Shown here piece by piece: positions 45,406-54,909 of a stretch of 64,000 bases of DNA; the stretch's first letter is position 1, and every line of letters starts with the position of its first letter. A program made the position numbers and the translations under genes. The notes beneath the pieces are model-generated. The model was given only the letters and a program-made list of their open reading frames with translations, was not told the origin of the DNA and made no database searches. Source of the stretch: Butyrivibrio sp. NC2007 (GTDB taxonomy: Bacteria > Bacillota > Clostridia > Lachnospirales > Lachnospiraceae); contig NZ_ATWY01000016.1 in assembly GCF_000421405.1 (NCBI RefSeq), forward strand, positions 47,066-111,065. The letters are read 5' to 3'.

Positions 45406-46911
45406 TCAGCGAATTGTTCTATTTCTTCTTTGGCTTATATACATTCTTAATCTACTAATATTCTTGAAATATATCGCAAAATTCAAAAGAAAAACAATGC
45501 TCAAGACATATCCCAATACCTTAAAGGCCATGATTGTCCACTCAAAATACGAATCAACCATGATAACCAGATTACTAACTAAGAGCATACATATAGCTAC
45601 TTCCAAAATATCTACAATACACTGCTTTACAGTTTTACTAATTGACCACTCAACCAAATGCTTATTATTATACACTATCATCCATATTATTTGGTAACTC
45701 AGCGCGATTACCGTGCCTATAGCCACACCTATCAAGCCCATATATAAGACTACAGCGACAGAGATAATAATGTTTAATAATGCTGCCGTAATATAACATC
45801 TTTGCGTCTGTTTATAGTGTCCTGCAACCAAAATCATCATATTATAAGGCAATCTTAAACAGTGCAACGCATTTGCCAGTGTCAATAGCAAAGCAAAAGC
45901 AGGCTGATAATATACTGCATCTGTCACTCCGCGTGTATATAACATGATAAATGGCGACAATAATAATGCGGTAGAACAAAAGATGATAATTACAATTGTA
46001 TGTATCCCCCACTCCAATACAGAAAAAGCATCAGTTATACTATCTTTGTTAGATCTGGCATAAATCTCACCAACCGCAGCCTGTACACCACCACAAGCAT
46101 TCAATATGGCGTTTTTTATTGCACTGACGACTAAATAATGTACAGCATATATCGATACATTATTAAGCGTAGAGAACAATGTAAGCACTATGTTGTCAGT
46201 TCCATCCAAAATAATTGCTGCAACGTGTTGCGCAACTCCATACCATTTTTGCTTTATAGGTTCCGTATCATAATTGATGTTTCTGTCTATATCAAAATGC
46301 AAGTCTACATATTTTCTCACAATTAAAGCTCTGCTCAAAAAAATGACTGCAGTCACAATCTTAACAGCCTGAATTGAATGGCCATTTAAAATAAGAATCA
46401 TACCAAACACAGTGGTAACAATTGAAACCGCAATCTGAGAAATATAGTAAACATATCCATTCTGACTTGCCACTAACAGCAATCTATCAGTAATTCCAAT
46501 ATAGAATTGAGTAAAATGATTAGCACCTATTGCAAGGATCAGAACACATAGAAATAACCAGCTATAATTACCTTCAATGATTTTAGGAAAAATGACAACT
46601 AATAGTGCAGTATAAGCAATGATTATTATCGCTATTTTCTGAAAATAGCGCTTTGCAGATGTTACAATTCGACTTATTTCAACCATATTGCCATCTGCAA
46701 TAGGTTTATACAGAGACGATTGGACAACTGCTCCAACCCCCATATCTAGAAATGTTATAAACGCAAAAAACTGTGTGATGGAATTAACTGCTCCATTTAC
46801 TCCTGAACCAAAATGCAACAATATAAAACGCGGCAAAATAAAACCACACACTATTGAAACTACTTGTTGTAATATTGAAAAACCTGTGTTATATAGCAGT
46901 TTTCTTTTCAT
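45406..46911 (-). CDS. Polysaccharide flippase (Wzx, oligosaccharide-flippase type)
   Basis: 501 residues with about twelve to fourteen membrane helices, of the polysaccharide-exporter superfamily. The N-terminal LYNTGFSILQQVVSIVCGFI and the GSGVNGAVNSITQF loop are typical. It should flip lipid-linked repeat units across the membrane. It is the last gene of the exopolysaccharide locus and, like its neighbours, is visibly more AT-rich than the flanking chromosome, a sign of separate origin. Confidence 0.88.
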   Translation of the reverse strand: MKRKLLYNTGFSILQQVVSIVCGFILPRFILLHFGSGVNGAVNSITQFFAFITFLDMGVGAVVQSSLYKPIADGNMVEISRIVTSAKRYFQKIAIIIIAYTALLVVIFPKIIEGNYSWLFLCVLILAIGANHFTQFYIGITDRLLLVASQNGYVYYISQIAVSIVTTVFGMILILNGHSIQAVKIVTAVIFLSRALIVRKYVDLHFDIDRNINYDTEPIKQKWYGVAQHVAAIILDGTDNIVLTLFSTLNNVSIYAVHYLVVSAIKNAILNACGGVQAAVGEIYARSNKDSITDAFSVLEWGIHTIVIIIFCSTALLLSPFIMLYTRGVTDAVYYQPAFALLLTLANALHCLRLPYNMMILVAGHYKQTQRCYITAALLNIIISVAVVLYMGLIGVAIGTVIALSYQIIWMIVYNNKHLVEWSISKTVKQCIVDILEVAICMLLVSNLVIMVDSYFEWTIMAFKVLGYVLSIVFLLNFAIYFKNISRLRMYISQRRNRTIR

Positions 46912-46966
46912 ATATTCACTCTATCCAAATACATTCAAATCCTTAGCATTCATCTGAATACCATTT

Positions 46967-48082
46967 TCATGTGAGTATACTTATATGCGAATAAAGATGT
47001 ATAAAATTATACACAATAGCCGCGTATGAAAGCGTTATGATCGATATGTAAAAAAGCGTACCTATTCTATTTTTATTAGTTTTTATTATCACCACAATCA
47101 TGAGGCTATATGTAAACCCTATCAAGTAAAACATTCTTGAAAAAAGGTCTTTTATTATAAATGATCCTAGCGTAACCATATGAAGGAGTCTTAGATATCT
47201 TACTATGCCTGCCAATTCAGCATCTAAATCCGTGTTCACTCCTGCAAGATATATCATATCAATCACGCCTATCATGAGTAAAACAACAGCAATCCTATAA
47301 TCAATAACTGTATATGACAAATATTTTGTGATGCTTCTTCCGAAGGATGTCAATAACGGGATATTTGTCGACAAAAATAGCTTTGCCAAAAAGGGACAAA
47401 TTAATGACCACACAAATATAATATAGAATTTACCTTCTATCTTTTTGGTCATTTCGTAAAATAGGAATAAAAAAACAGGTATGATAGCAGATTTATGTAT
47501 AAGCAATGCTACGATAAAAAGTATCATCGCATCCACTTTCATCCAAAACTTGTCCTTATACATCAACATTTTTACCGTTCCCAATGCGACGATCGAAAAC
47601 GAACAAGTATTTCTCAATCCTGAATATAAATCATTAAAATTAACAAGCGCAAACAAAACACTTAAATACAGAAAAAACTCTCTACTTTGAAGAGTATATT
47701 TGCTAGTAACAATCCTAACTAAATTCCAATTGGCAAACAGTGCAATACCGACCATTATTACCGGTAAAAAATGATTGTTTCTAATCTTTATCCCTACAAA
47801 CCAGCATATATACTCCCAGATCATCTGACCATGTTGTTTTCCATATAAAAAAGGATCAAACTTCCAAAGGCTATACCGTCCTATGTTATATCTAAAATGT
47901 CTATATAAGTCCAATTCAACATTCGGGACAATAAAATAACCTAAAACAGCTGCACAAACTATGAAAAACAAATATCCCAGTAGCAAAGTTTTCCTTGTAA
48001 CATATATCCCACAGAAAGCCTTAACTATCTTAGTAACAAAATATGCACTTATCGCAAAAACAACACCCTCAAGTATTATCAT
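46967..48082 (-). CDS. EpsG/Wzy-like polysaccharide polymerase
   Basis: 371 residues with about ten membrane helices, matching the EpsG family. The features are an early DLYRHF motif (about 57-62) and LYSGLRNTCSFSIVALG (about 151-167). These proteins polymerise or help polymerise repeat units outside the membrane. It sits between a glycosyltransferase and the flippase, as in Wzx/Wzy loci. AT-rich. Confidence 0.82.
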   Translation of the reverse strand: MIILEGVVFAISAYFVTKIVKAFCGIYVTRKTLLLGYLFFIVCAAVLGYFIVPNVELDLYRHFRYNIGRYSLWKFDPFLYGKQHGQMIWEYICWFVGIKIRNNHFLPVIMVGIALFANWNLVRIVTSKYTLQSREFFLYLSVLFALVNFNDLYSGLRNTCSFSIVALGTVKMLMYKDKFWMKVDAMILFIVALLIHKSAIIPVFLFLFYEMTKKIEGKFYIIFVWSLICPFLAKLFLSTNIPLLTSFGRSITKYLSYTVIDYRIAVVLLMIGVIDMIYLAGVNTDLDAELAGIVRYLRLLHMVTLGSFIIKDLFSRMFYLIGFTYSLMIVVIIKTNKNRIGTLFYISIITLSYAAIVYNFIHLYSHISILT

Positions 48083-48102
48083 ATTTATCGCTCTTATTAA
48101 CT

Positions 48103-49164
48103 TTAAAGCTGTAAAATGTTATTCACGAAATCCATCCACTCAGCACAGATACTATCTTTTAGGTACCTTTTCATACTCACTCTAGCATTACCGGCGATTT
48201 TTTCCCTGGTATCTTCATCTGAAATTAGCAACTGTATTTTTTTGGCTAGTTGTGTTACATCATTAACTCCAACCAAGAATCCATTATAACCATCAGTGAT
48301 AATCTCCCTGCAGCCGCCGTTTTCAGTATCAGTAGCTATGACAGGGAATCCCATTGCCATTGCTTCCATCAAAGCGTTCGGCATACCTTCAAACAGAGAT
48401 GACAAAACAAATATCTTGTCATTCTTTATCCTCTCATGAACATCCTGGCAAAAATCCTCGAAATATATGTTATTTGCACTTTTTTTACTCCGGGCATACT
48501 CAACCAAACGTTTTTTTTCGCTGCCACTGCCATAAATGACCAGTTTAAAGCTTTTATTATTCGTCCAGACCATATCATAAGCGTCAATCAACATCGGATA
48601 GTTTTTTTGAGGATGTAGTCTTCCAATCGAAACAATAGTATCTTTTGTTGGTATTCTCTGTGGAAGATCATCTATAATAGGATTTGGAATAACCTTACCT
48701 CTTGATGATATTCTCTTTGGATAATAATCCATTGCTGACTGTGTCTGAAAAACAACCCCATCTGCCAAAGGAAAAAAGATGCTCCTGGCAATTCTTCCAC
48801 GCCATGAAATCAAATCTCGTTTAGGATCATTTCGCTCAGAAATAACTACTTTAGTTCTGCCTATAAACAGCTTGGCCATGCAACAACAAATATTGCAGTA
48901 AAAACCGCCTCCTATCAAAACATCAAATTTATGTTTTACAGTATTACTAACTATAGTATATGCATCCCTGAAGATGTTGTTTCCACAGAGCTCCTCAATT
49001 CTAATAACATTTGGCTCTAAATGATACTCATTTTCACCACTTTTTCCGGACAAAATAAATGTTCTGCAATCATCCATAGACGAAAAGCCATTTGCAATGA
49101 GCGAGAACACCCTCTCAGAACCTCCACCTGTCAATTTTCTAGTTATAATACAAATCTTATTCAC
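48103..49164 (-). CDS. Glycosyltransferase family 4 (second in the operon)
   Basis: 353 residues, a GT-B fold retaining glycosyltransferase. The donor half has VSIGRLHPQKNYPMLIDAY (about 188-206) and the E-x7-E-type block LFEGMPNALMEAMAMGFPVI (about 260-279). The N-terminus ITRKLTGGGSERVFSLIANG is the acceptor side. It overlaps the preceding glycosyltransferase gene by eight bases. Donor sugar unknown. Confidence 0.9.
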   Translation of the reverse strand: MNKICIITRKLTGGGSERVFSLIANGFSSMDDCRTFILSGKSGENEYHLEPNVIRIEELCGNNIFRDAYTIVSNTVKHKFDVLIGGGFYCNICCCMAKLFIGRTKVVISERNDPKRDLISWRGRIARSIFFPLADGVVFQTQSAMDYYPKRISSRGKVIPNPIIDDLPQRIPTKDTIVSIGRLHPQKNYPMLIDAYDMVWTNNKSFKLVIYGSGSEKKRLVEYARSKKSANNIYFEDFCQDVHERIKNDKIFVLSSLFEGMPNALMEAMAMGFPVIATDTENGGCREIITDGYNGFLVGVNDVTQLAKKIQLLISDEDTREKIAGNARVSMKRYLKDSICAEWMDFVNNILQL

Positions 49165-50221
49165 ATTTATCCTCTAAAACCTTGCCATATTCTTCGTGTG
49201 CACATTGTGCTATTTGTTTCCATGAACAGAATTTTCTGATATAGTCTCTTGTTCTTTGAATATACCCATCCTTGTCTCTATTGTATTCATTTATGGCGGT
49301 CAATAATACTCTGGCGATATCCTTGTAATTCAAGTCGCAGCACCATCCCAATCCATTCTCAATAATGATTTTCGAAAAATTAGTTCCCTCGGTGACTATG
49401 CATGGACATCCATTAGCTAATGCTTCTAAAACAGTCATTGGCATTCCTTCATATCTCGAAGTGAGTATCATTATATTATTTTCCTGAAAAGCCTTTACCT
49501 TATCTTCTCCATAAACACTACCGCACATTTGCGTATTGATTTGGTTTCTCGTTTTTGTCCTCATTACTCTATTGCTTTTTTTATTTCCACTTCCATATAT
49601 ACTCACCTTCACCTCGACCATATTTCTGACGTAGTCAAGCGCTTTAATAAGTATATCCAACCCCTTATGATGTATATCCAATCTACCAATATAAAAAACA
49701 GATGTTTCTTGTTTCTTTGGATATATCAATTCTGTTACTTCACATCCATTTGGCACAATAATATGTCTGGGAAATTCAATAATCGATTTTTCCATTTCAT
49801 CCGAATTCAAATAGATTACCGAAGACGCATTTCTAATCATTCTTGCAAACAAAGTTCTATTAGCCACAAACTTTTTTATCTTGGATTTATTTTGTGCTTC
49901 ACGCACAAAAGCCCCATGAGGCTCAATACAATACGGAATTCTAAGCGAAGCGACAATCTTGCTTACCGACAGATACTTATAATAATAAACACCATGAAAG
50001 ATAATGATATCCGGATTATTGCTTATCAAATACTTCTCTATTTCGTTATCATGGTTTAAATAACTAATATACCGGCTTTCTATTTCACTCTTAGTTGCAC
50101 AGACAGAAAGAATAAAAGCATTATCACCAACAGCATTCTGCGCTTCTACCAAACTACAAATAGCTGTTGGCATGCCACCTTCCATTCGCATATGCGATGC
50201 AATTATATGTATTATCCTCAA
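49157..50221 (-). CDS. Glycosyltransferase family 4 (first in the operon)
   Basis: 354 residues, GT-B. The motif FYIGRLDIHHKGLDILIKAL (about 171-190) and SRYEGMPMTVLEALANGCPC (about 256-275) identify GT4. The N-terminus contains MRMEGGMPTAICSLVEAQ, the typical G-G-x-P loop. It follows the acetyltransferase-like gene by 35 bp and overlaps the next glycosyltransferase gene. Confidence 0.9.
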   Translation of the reverse strand: MRIIHIIASHMRMEGGMPTAICSLVEAQNAVGDNAFILSVCATKSEIESRYISYLNHDNEIEKYLISNNPDIIIFHGVYYYKYLSVSKIVASLRIPYCIEPHGAFVREAQNKSKIKKFVANRTLFARMIRNASSVIYLNSDEMEKSIIEFPRHIIVPNGCEVTELIYPKKQETSVFYIGRLDIHHKGLDILIKALDYVRNMVEVKVSIYGSGNKKSNRVMRTKTRNQINTQMCGSVYGEDKVKAFQENNIMILTSRYEGMPMTVLEALANGCPCIVTEGTNFSKIIIENGLGWCCDLNYKDIARVLLTAINEYNRDKDGYIQRTRDYIRKFCSWKQIAQCAHEEYGKVLEDKCE

Positions 50222-50256
50222 ATTATATTCTCCCTAATCTGCAAAGCCCACTCTCA

Positions 50257-50736
50257 TCAATTTGTATCATTATTAATAGACTTTTTGTATACTGCTGGAT
50301 TACCAGCATAGCATGCATAAGGTTCGGGAAGGCTTTTCGTTACAACAGACCCGGCAGCCACAATACAGTTGTGTGGCACAATCACTCCCGGAAGTATTGT
50401 CACATTTGCAGCTATCCAAGTATCATGCCCTATCTCAACATTTCTTTCATAATGATCAACTGTCTTACCCTGTCCTTTGCTTCCATATTTCAAGTTTCTG
50501 GTTAGAATAGTTGAACCATATGACAACACAACATTGTCTTCGATTTTAACTTTACCATGTCCTTGAATGTAAACATTTTCGTTAATTGCTATGTTTTTTC
50601 CAAATGTCACATTGTGCGATACTTCTATCCTGGGAATCCCATGCAGTTTTATGCCATGCCCCCATAAAAAAGGGTGAAGCGCTTTATAAAATCCACATTT
50701 TATTGCATTCATTATTCGAAAGATACTGTCTTGCAT
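50257..50736 (-). CDS. Hexapeptide-repeat acyltransferase (WcaF/CatB-like)
   Basis: About 159 residues with left-handed beta-helix repeats (IEVSHNVTFGKNIAINENVY and later) and the catalytic-type block IGHDTWIAANVTILPGVIVP (about 104-123), ending in YAGNPAVYKKS. Members O-acetylate sugar residues. I prefer the start MQDSIF (50734-50736). The ATG four codons earlier touches the AAAGG site directly and could hardly use it. It lies in the polysaccharide operon. Confidence 0.85.
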   Translation of the reverse strand: MQDSIFRIMNAIKCGFYKALHPFLWGHGIKLHGIPRIEVSHNVTFGKNIAINENVYIQGHGKVKIEDNVVLSYGSTILTRNLKYGSKGQGKTVDHYERNVEIGHDTWIAANVTILPGVIVPHNCIVAAGSVVTKSLPEPYACYAGNPAVYKKSINNDTN

Positions 50737-50764
50737 AACCTCTGACATCCTTTCAATTCAAGCA

Positions 50765-51610
50765 TTATAGCTTGAGAAGTCTACCTAGTTTATCATCCCA
50801 ATCATCAGGAATAAAACGTCCAAAGCCTGATTCTGGATAAAACGTCATTTCTCCAAAATATACGTTACCACCAACAACATACAGATCCACCCTTAAGAAT
50901 TTTGTACCTTCCGCTAGCTTCTTGGATATTTCTAACATTTCATTTAAATTGTCCGGTTTTCTAATTACTACATCCTCAGCTGTATGATATTGATACTGAA
51001 ATTCCAATAAATTCCACTCAGCATCATACATATTTCTCTTATGCTCTGTGAACCTATCTATATCCACTTGAATAAGCTTAGGTTCTCCATTAAAACAGAA
51101 AACCTTGTAGTCTTTTATAGCTTTGCCATCTTCTTGTAATAGCTTTTCAGCCAAAATCATCTTCTTTACATTTTTATATGGCCATTCTCGTCCATAAAGA
51201 TAATAATCATACTTCATATGACGTAATACTTTTTCTCTTAAGTCTGCCTTATTTATTGTGCGTTTATCTCTGCAAATAAAAGTCCCCCCACTGTCGTGAT
51301 TAGTTTTTATAACAAACGAATCTGGTAAATGCTCAAAATCTATATCATCAAAATTCTTCCACGTTCCCAATGTCGGTATTATATATTTTTCACCAATGAT
51401 ACCGGAAACATAGTCTTTAACCTTAACTTTATCAACACAAGTCACATATCGATTTTGTCTATCATGCAACTTTAGCCACTGTATCTTTTCATTGAACGTT
51501 GTTGGATTTGATAGATTTAATCGCTTTCTCATTTTGTAATAGTACTTTATTTTTAAATATGGTCCATCCGGAATAAAACGTAACAAACCTACTAAACGTC
51601 TAATATTCAT
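50765..51610 (-). CDS. TupA-like ATP-grasp protein
   Basis: 281 residues of the TupA-like ATP-grasp family often found in capsule loci. Recognisable segments are NPTTFNEKIQWLKLHDR (about 35-51), VIKTNHDSGGTFICRDK (about 101-117) and the metal/ATP region VYFGEMTFYPESGFGRF (about 251-267). The family is thought to join amino or acidic groups to polymers such as teichuronopeptide, and here perhaps decorates the polysaccharide. Its ATG overlaps the GT2 gene end by four bases. Confidence 0.85.
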   Translation of the reverse strand: MNIRRLVGLLRFIPDGPYLKIKYYYKMRKRLNLSNPTTFNEKIQWLKLHDRQNRYVTCVDKVKVKDYVSGIIGEKYIIPTLGTWKNFDDIDFEHLPDSFVIKTNHDSGGTFICRDKRTINKADLREKVLRHMKYDYYLYGREWPYKNVKKMILAEKLLQEDGKAIKDYKVFCFNGEPKLIQVDIDRFTEHKRNMYDAEWNLLEFQYQYHTAEDVVIRKPDNLNEMLEISKKLAEGTKFLRVDLYVVGGNVYFGEMTFYPESGFGRFIPDDWDDKLGRLLKL

Positions 51611-52458
51611 GTCCGTATTCCTTCTCTAAAAAACGCCATAACCAAAGCTTTATAGATTCTATAAGGTATAATAAATACCACAATTTGTGAAAGAACCACA
51701 TAGCATAAATCTATAACGTTGCATTCATTTCTTTTAAAAAGAATCATTTGAGCTTTAATATAATCTCTGCAATTCCCCCAGCACTTTTTTCTCCGAACAC
51801 TATCCCTATCAGCTCTGAACAAAAGAATAATGTCTTGTATGTTATATCCGCGGCAATCATTATGGAGCATATGAGAAAAAAGAACATGATCCTGCTTTCT
51901 TCTCAGTTTTCCATATCCACCACATCTAATAACATCACTTTTTCTATACATGACAGCAGGATGATTAAATGCACTTCTTATCCGCATTCTTTTTACTATA
52001 TCCCGGTGCAGCTCAGGTACTTTACGTATTGACACTATATTCTGCAGGTCATTTTCAAATTCACCTATATTGCCACTCACAATTGAAAGTCTTGGATTAT
52101 TTTTAAAAAGCTTTAGTTCTTTAGCACATCTATCAGGAAGTGAAATATCATCGGAATCCATTCTTGCGATGAGTTCATTCTTGCAGTATTTAATGCCTTC
52201 ATCCAAGGCAACTCCAAGGCCATGATTTTCCTTTAAGGTAACAACTGTAAACAAATCGGGAAACTCTCTAACATACTGATTAATCAGACTATCAATTTCA
52301 CTGTTTATAAGTCCATCCTTAACCAATACAAACTGATCCGGTGGTATAGTCTGATCTAACATACTATCAATGCTTTGCTTAAGATACTCGGATTTATCCT
52401 TGGCATACACGGACATTAACACGCTATATTTTCCAAACTCGGTACTCGTTTCTTGCAT
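51607..52458 (-). CDS. Glycosyltransferase family 2
   Basis: 283 residues, GT-A fold. The nucleotide-binding N-terminus is YSVLMSVYAKDKSEYLKQS (about 10-28) and the DxD motif is in LIARMDSDDISLPDR (about 93-107). It ends with a hydrophobic stretch (about 245-270) that may anchor it. GGAGA lies seven bases before the ATG. It is the first gene behind promoter P2 and is coupled to the ATP-grasp gene. Confidence 0.92.
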   Translation of the reverse strand: MQETSTEFGKYSVLMSVYAKDKSEYLKQSIDSMLDQTIPPDQFVLVKDGLINSEIDSLINQYVREFPDLFTVVTLKENHGLGVALDEGIKYCKNELIARMDSDDISLPDRCAKELKLFKNNPRLSIVSGNIGEFENDLQNIVSIRKVPELHRDIVKRMRIRSAFNHPAVMYRKSDVIRCGGYGKLRRKQDHVLFSHMLHNDCRGYNIQDIILLFRADRDSVRRKKCWGNCRDYIKAQMILFKRNECNVIDLCYVVLSQIVVFIIPYRIYKALVMAFFREGIRT

Positions 52459-52505
52459 TCAGTTATCTCCGCAGGTATAGAAAGCACATAATACTGGATA
52501 ATATA

Positions 52506-52560
52506 ATTATAATCTATATATTGTTCTTTGTCATAGAAAAAAGCGTAGATTTTGTGTTAT
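52506..52560 (-). promoter_or_regulatory. Promoter P2 of the polysaccharide operon (duplicate of P1)
   Basis: On the minus strand ATGACA (52534-52529), 17 bases, TATAAT (52511-52506). The tract around it shares most of about 55 bases with the region before the sugar-transferase gene, including TATAGATTATAAT and an upstream ATAACACAAAATCT box (52560-52547). That box lies inside the terminator hairpin of the preceding gene. Confidence 0.75.
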
Positions 52561-52570
52561 CTACGCCTTT
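52537..52570 (-). terminator. Terminator after the sugar-transferase gene
   Basis: On the minus strand GCGTAGAT (52566-52559) pairs with ATCTACGC (52550-52543), followed by six Ts. Confidence 0.8.
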
Positions 52571-52600
52571 TGTTCCGTACTTTTTATTATCTTCAAAACA

Positions 52601-53974
52601 TTATCCAACCTTCTGGCTTCTCTTGTTCATCAAGTGAACCATCTCTTTTTCAAAGCCTTCTGTGCTCTCGCCCCGGAACATAACTTTCAGGGTAAGGAGA
52701 ATGATACGAATATCAAGACCAAGTGACTGGTTCTCAATGTAGAGAAGATCTAGTCTTAACTTATCAAACGCAGAAGTATTATACTTGCCAAAGATCTGTG
52801 CGTATCCGGTAAGTCCGGCCTTTACCTTCATCCTATACTTGAATTCCGGAAGTTCCTTTGTGTAGAGTTCAACGTGCTCTACTCGCTCAGGTCTTGGTCC
52901 TACGAATGTCATATCACCTGCCAGAATATTAAATACCTGCGGAAGCTCATCAAGTCTGTATTTGCGGATAATGTTGCCGACCTTTGTAATTCTAGGATCA
53001 CTGTTAATGGTAGGCTGAATGCCCTTCTTCTCTGCATTTACAACCATGCTTCTGAACTTGATGATGTCAAAGACTTCTCCATCCTTAGTACATCTCTTTT
53101 GCCTGAAAAAGACAGGTCCGCCATCCTCAATCTTAATGGCAAGAGAGATAATAAGCATTGCTGGAGCAAAGAAAATCGCAAAGAAAATACCAAATACAAT
53201 ATCAAAAATTCTCTTGGAATTGAGTTTCTTTTTGTCCTCATAGACGTAATCATACTTCATGAGAGGAGTGTCAAGAAGATGCCTTGTTGAACAGCCTTGA
53301 AGAATTATATCCTCAATTCTTGGTGTGAAATAAAAGATCTTACGCTCGTCTATACACTGCTGCATGTAAACTCTTCTGTACTCTACAGATAATCCATACA
53401 TGATTACAGCACAGCATTCGGAAAGTTTTTCTTCAAAAACAGCCTGAGTTATTGTCTCATATTCAACATACTTAAAATCAAATAAATGATTGTACTTCTT
53501 GAGAATTCTTTCCTTGAACCTGTCAGCCTCATCCTTTGAAACCCAACTTCCGATCAGCAAAAGAGTCTTTTGCGGCTGTACACATGACATGAACACACGC
53601 TTGGACATAGTTATAATAAGCGCCGTGCCAAGTGTCTGAAGTATTACAATTATAAGTCCGGGAATAAAGCTGGTGTATCTGTTTCTGATGAGGTTTCCCT
53701 CAACATACAAAATCAGATCTGCGATACTGAAGGAGATAGCCTGTGAGATGACCATCTCTGCAATAGAAGAAGACGCAATCCTGAAAGCATTATACAGATT
53801 GCATAATCCATTATAGATGAAGATATATATAATTATTGAAATGATACCGCCCAGCACATAGTAGGTCTGGAATGCATTGCGATTGTAGTATGCACACCAT
53901 ATGAATGCAAACAATCCTATGTTCCAGAGCATGACCAGGGCTTTGGCTGTATGTGTAACCCTTTTGCTCTTCAA
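52601..53974 (-). CDS. Polyprenyl-phosphate sugar-1-phosphate transferase
   Basis: 457 residues. Four to five N-terminal membrane helices (about 10-125) are followed by a soluble domain (LLLIGSWVSKDEADRF...) and the bacterial sugar-transferase domain (about 255-455). The latter has RIFDIVFGIFFAIFFAP, IKFRSMVVNAEK and LDELPQVFNILAGDMTFVGP. It loads the first sugar phosphate onto undecaprenyl phosphate, starting the repeat unit. I set the start at TTG 53972-53974 because GAGGAG lies six bases upstream; an in-frame ATG at 54014-54016 has no such site, and annotation could differ. It has its own promoter and terminator. Confidence 0.9.
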   Translation of the reverse strand: MKSKRVTHTAKALVMLWNIGLFAFIWCAYYNRNAFQTYYVLGGIISIIIYIFIYNGLCNLYNAFRIASSSIAEMVISQAISFSIADLILYVEGNLIRNRYTSFIPGLIIVILQTLGTALIITMSKRVFMSCVQPQKTLLLIGSWVSKDEADRFKERILKKYNHLFDFKYVEYETITQAVFEEKLSECCAVIMYGLSVEYRRVYMQQCIDERKIFYFTPRIEDIILQGCSTRHLLDTPLMKYDYVYEDKKKLNSKRIFDIVFGIFFAIFFAPAMLIISLAIKIEDGGPVFFRQKRCTKDGEVFDIIKFRSMVVNAEKKGIQPTINSDPRITKVGNIIRKYRLDELPQVFNILAGDMTFVGPRPERVEHVELYTKELPEFKYRMKVKAGLTGYAQIFGKYNTSAFDKLRLDLLYIENQSLGLDIRIILLTLKVMFRGESTEGFEKEMVHLMNKRSQKVG

Positions 53975-54034
53975 GACTGACTCCTCATCATTTCGATAAA
54001 GACCGGTTTCACGCATTCAATATCAACTGCTTTT

Positions 54035-54088
54035 ATTATAATCTATATGTTGTACTTTGTCACAGTTTATCGGCAGATTTTGTGCTAT
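54035..54088 (-). promoter_or_regulatory. Promoter P1 of the sugar-transferase gene
   Basis: On the minus strand GTGACA (54063-54058), 17 bases, TATAAT (54040-54035), with the upstream box ATAGCACAAAATCT (54088-54075). It is clearly related to P2 at 52506-52560, so the two units are probably co-regulated. Confidence 0.75.
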
Positions 54089-54182
54089 TTTATAAAATCT
54101 TTAGCTTTAACAAAGTACACCTCATATGATATATCGGTAAACAATTATCAAAACTGAAGAGGATTTCAGAAATATTATTTAC

Positions 54183-54902
54183 TTATATTCTCGCGCACTC
54201 ATACGCATCAAGCGGAAGTGCAAGGAGTTCAACTATCTTAAGTTCGTCGCAGGCATCATTTACTGCATTGTGAGTCTCGCGATACCCGCCATTGCCCGTT
54301 AACATGTGCATTATGGGCTCGACGCCGTAGTTAGTCTTAAGGCGCCCTGTTTTGCAGCAAGGGGCAGTATCAGGAATAAATTTGTTGTACTGGCGATACG
54401 CTGCAATCCTCATGATGTCGAACCATTCAAAGCCGCATAGCTCAGGAAGATGGCCAAGATCAAATTTGGCATTATATGCAAATATCCTGCTGATGCCACT
54501 ATCCATAAGAAACTGTCCTATGTCTGCCATAGCCTCGTCTCTCGTGCAGGTGATGGCTTTTGCGTCTGTCTTGTACATAACTCCGGAAAACATTCCGCCC
54601 ACGCGGCACTCCGGATCGAAGATGTAATATCTTTTACCAAGTAAGGCAAACGTCTCGGCATCTGCAAGCGCTACGCCCAGGGACATGACTTCGTCACGCC
54701 AGTTGGTCTCTGTGTCGATGACCGCTATCATGTCTTCTGACGAATCGGGAACGAAAGGTGCTGATACAGGTTTTGGCGCAGCAACTATCTTCATTTCAGC
54801 AGTTGGCTTTGGCGCCGGTGCTGGCTGAGCAGCCTTGGTCCTCGGACTAGCCGATGGTGTTTTTATCATATTAAGGAAATCGAGTGAAGAATTTACGTTC
54901 AT
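54183..54902 (-). CDS. DnaQ-like (DEDD) 3'-5' exonuclease
   Basis: 239 residues from MNVNSS. A Pro/Ala-rich linker (about 14-55) precedes an exonuclease domain with Exo I IAVIDTETNW (about 59-68), Exo II AYNAKFDLGHL (about 142-152) and Exo III HNAVNDACDELKI (about 212-224). This matches the DnaQ-type fold with His and Asp at the third site. It should trim DNA or RNA from the 3' end; the target is unknown. It lies seven bases beyond the end of a broken nuclease-like gene. A -10 box TATAAT with an upstream TG sits just ahead of the ATG. A longer frame from 54980 is in the dead 3' part of that gene and is not preferred. Confidence 0.85.
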   Translation of the reverse strand: MNVNSSLDFLNMIKTPSASPRTKAAQPAPAPKPTAEMKIVAAPKPVSAPFVPDSSEDMIAVIDTETNWRDEVMSLGVALADAETFALLGKRYYIFDPECRVGGMFSGVMYKTDAKAITCTRDEAMADIGQFLMDSGISRIFAYNAKFDLGHLPELCGFEWFDIMRIAAYRQYNKFIPDTAPCCKTGRLKTNYGVEPIMHMLTGNGGYRETHNAVNDACDELKIVELLALPLDAYECARI

Positions 54903-54909
54903 GGTGGTA

